This document shows positions 34,151 to 35,291 of a DNA stretch of 35,291 nt, in pieces. The notes below the pieces were generated by a model that had not been told where the DNA came from, ran no database searches, and saw only the letters and a program-made list of their open reading frames with translations. Every line of letters starts with the position of its first letter. The first letter of the stretch is position 1. Origin of the DNA: Myxococcaceae bacterium (GTDB taxonomy: Bacteria; Myxococcota; Myxococcia; Myxococcales; Myxococcaceae); the NCBI GenBank assembly GCA_025459425.1, contig JALOQF010000025.1, positions 1 to 35,291 of the forward strand, written 5' to 3'. Made by a program: the position numbers and the translations under genes.

Positions 34151-34905
34151 CGCTCTCGCCGTGGACGCTCTGGCGGTGCTTCTGGCGGAGCCTCTTCCTC
34201 CAGGCCGGCTTCAACACCGAGGGCCTCCAGTCGCTCGGGCTGGTGTTCTCGCTGTCCCCCGCGTTGCTCGCCCTGTACCCCGACCCGGCGCAGCGGCAGG
34301 CGGCGTTCCGGCGTCACCTGGCGCCCTTCAACACGCACCCCTACGTCGCCGCGGCCATCGTGGGCGGCATTCTGTTTCACGAGCTGCGCATCGCGCGTGG
34401 CGAGGCGCCGCCCGAGTCCGTCGAGCGCTTCAAGGCGCTCCTCATGGCGCCGCTCGCCGCGCTCGGTGATGGCTTCTTCTGGCTGTCCCTGCGGCCCGCC
34501 GTGGGGGCGCTCTCGGTGGCGCTCGTTCCGCTCCTCGGCGGCTGGGCCGTCGCCGTCTACCTCGTGCTGTACAACCTCGTTCACCTGGTCGCCCGCTGGC
34601 GCCTCTTCCGCGCCGGGTTGTCGATGGGCGAGGCCCTGGTGCCGAGGCTGAAGAGCCTCAACGTGCCGCGCTGGGGGCAACGCCTGCGGGTGCTGGCCGC
34701 GGCGGCGGCCGGTGGTTCGGCGTCGTGGCTCGCGGTGAAGTTCGGCTCGCACGCCCGTGGCTGGCTCGAGCCGGCGCTCGACGTCGCCTCGCTCGCTTTC
34801 GGGGTGTTCGTCGTCTTTCTGCTCTCACGGAAGGTGAGCCCGTACGTCTTGCTCTACGTGGCGGGCGCGCTCGCCATCGCGCTGGGGGCCGCCGGCGTCG
34901 TCTGA
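34147..34905 (+). CDS. Mannose-family PTS membrane subunit IID
   Basis: A 252-residue protein. The family signatures are present in order: LWRCFWRSLFLQAGFNTEGL, LGLVFSLSPALLALYPD, RRHLAPFNTHPYVAAAIVGG and LMAPLAALGDGFFWLSLRP, then hydrophobic segments to the end (LYNLVHLVARW, LLYVAGALAIALGAAGVV). It pairs with the IIC upstream. The GTG at 34147 overlaps the IIC stop in GTGA; a GTG at 34141 is an alternative. No phosphorylation site is expected in IID. Without IIAB the pair may serve regulation or use an unlinked IIAB. Confidence 0.9.
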   Translation: MTLSPWTLWRCFWRSLFLQAGFNTEGLQSLGLVFSLSPALLALYPDPAQRQAAFRRHLAPFNTHPYVAAAIVGGILFHELRIARGEAPPESVERFKALLMAPLAALGDGFFWLSLRPAVGALSVALVPLLGGWAVAVYLVLYNLVHLVARWRLFRAGLSMGEALVPRLKSLNVPRWGQRLRVLAAAAAGGSASWLAVKFGSHARGWLEPALDVASLAFGVFVVFLLSRKVSPYVLLYVAGALAIALGAAGVV

Positions 34906-34921
34906 CCTCGGGCGCTCGAGG
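34906..34921. terminator. Weak hairpin after IID
   Basis: CCTCG, six bases, CGAGG directly after the IID stop. The stem is only five bases and there is no T-run. The rest of the 160-base gap up to 35065 shows no further recognisable element. Confidence 0.25.
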
Positions 34922-35065
34922 CCCGCACGTTCGCAGCGTTCGCAACGACGCGGTGTGGCCGGACGGCGTCAGGCCGACGGCTCGGGAAGTTCGGACGGGC
35001 GAGGCGCCTTCCCAGCGCAGTGAGGACCAGACGCGTGGTGTTGGTGGCGCGTCGACGAGGCCCTC

Positions 35066-35291
35066 TCAGCGCCACCGCTTGAATGCGATGTGGCGCGCCG
35101 CCAGCGCAAAGTCCCCATCCGTCGTGAGCAGGGTGACGTCATGGCGCCGACACAGCTGCACGATGAGGGCGTCGATGGTCCCGAGTTGCACGCCGGCCCT
35201 GCGGCACCGGGTGAAGATCTCGGCCGCAGCGACATGGTCCTCGCGGTCTGGGGTGAGGAGCGGCAGGTCACTCGAGGGGCTCCTGAGAGAA
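35066..35291 (-). CDS. PIN-domain protein (VapC-like), C-terminal part
   Basis: The last 74 residues of a minus-strand gene that enters from the right edge. The frame reads EHVAAAEIFTRCRRAGVQLG, then TIDALIVQLCRRHDVTLLTTDGDFALAARHI before the TGA at 35066-35068. GTIDALI and TTDGDF are the conserved acidic positions of PIN ribonucleases, which bind Mg2+ and cut RNA. It is probably the toxin of a VapBC pair, whose antitoxin gene would lie outside, upstream of it. A lone PIN protein is the alternative. The N-terminal catalytic Asp is not in view. Confidence 0.85.
   Translation of the reverse strand, partial: SLRSPSSDLPLLTPDREDHVAAAEIFTRCRRAGVQLGTIDALIVQLCRRHDVTLLTTDGDFALAARHIAFKRWR

Noticed and set aside
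34906..35065. Search for a tRNA or small RNA in the gap after IID
   Set aside because: No acceptor stem, T-loop GTTCRA context or strong hairpin was found; only a weak five-base stem.
34969..35271. A 100-codon Ser/Arg-rich minus frame at the right edge
   Set aside because: Another minus frame in the same stretch reads a clear PIN-domain C-terminus (GTIDALI, TTDGDF), so this is a shadow.

Overview
The window looks like a piece of a Myxococcota (myxobacterial) chromosome. The evidence is very high GC with strongly G/C-ending codons, long spurious open frames opposite most real genes, lipoproteins with long Gly-rich linkers, a probable MYXO-CTERM protein with MopE-type motifs, an FHA-Ser/Thr kinase with a PEGA domain, and a NarX/NarL-type two-component pair. 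No rRNA, tRNA, CRISPR array, insertion sequence or phage gene was seen. Both edges cut genes: a PilT-like ATPase on the left and a PIN-domain protein on the right.

Layout. 1-489: C-terminal end of a PilT/PilU-like ATPase. 449-4517 (minus): NarX-like kinase and NarL-like regulator sharing an ATGA, then a second soluble kinase. 4590-6855: a small membrane protein and a large putative glycoside-hydrolase-like lipoprotein, divergent, with overlapping start codons. 6969-8024: a DUF1801-like protein and a DUF2378-like protein. 8027-14719 (minus): TamA-like Omp85 barrel and TamB with no base between them, behind aceK (14939-16660). 16732-17472: Gly-rich lipoprotein. 17478-21943 (minus): compact run of molybdopterin oxidoreductase, DUF2259 secreted protein, phospholipid-scramblase-related protein and quinone-reductase-like MDR. 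22035-25202 (minus): MacA/MacB-type tripartite efflux genes, with a small very basic protein upstream. 25822-26178: HPF/RaiA-like ribosome-associated protein behind a palindrome and a sigma-54-like motif. 26201-27424 (minus): MYXO-CTERM, MopE-motif protein with one CxxCH.

27528-34905 (plus) is the most unusual part. Five genes follow each other with gaps of 33, 1 and 13 bases and one 4-base overlap: an FHA-Ser/Thr kinase ending in a PEGA domain, a TPR-PEGA membrane protein, a 933-residue lipoprotein with a Gly-rich stalk and 13 disintegrin-like Cys repeats, and the IIC and IID membrane subunits of a mannose-family PTS without IIA, IIB, HPr or EI. The first three plausibly form a cell-surface/envelope module linked to phosphorylation signalling; membership of the PTS pair is only suggested by spacing.

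Housekeeping-type functions are aceK (glyoxylate-shunt branch point), TamA/TamB (envelope transport), HPF (ribosome hibernation) and MacAB (efflux). Start codons were chosen from ATG position, Shine-Dalgarno sequences where present, and alignment to family lengths. Several starts lack a Shine-Dalgarno sequence and instead have a TAnnnT box just upstream, suggesting leaderless messages. All functional calls come from reading motifs, without database searches.
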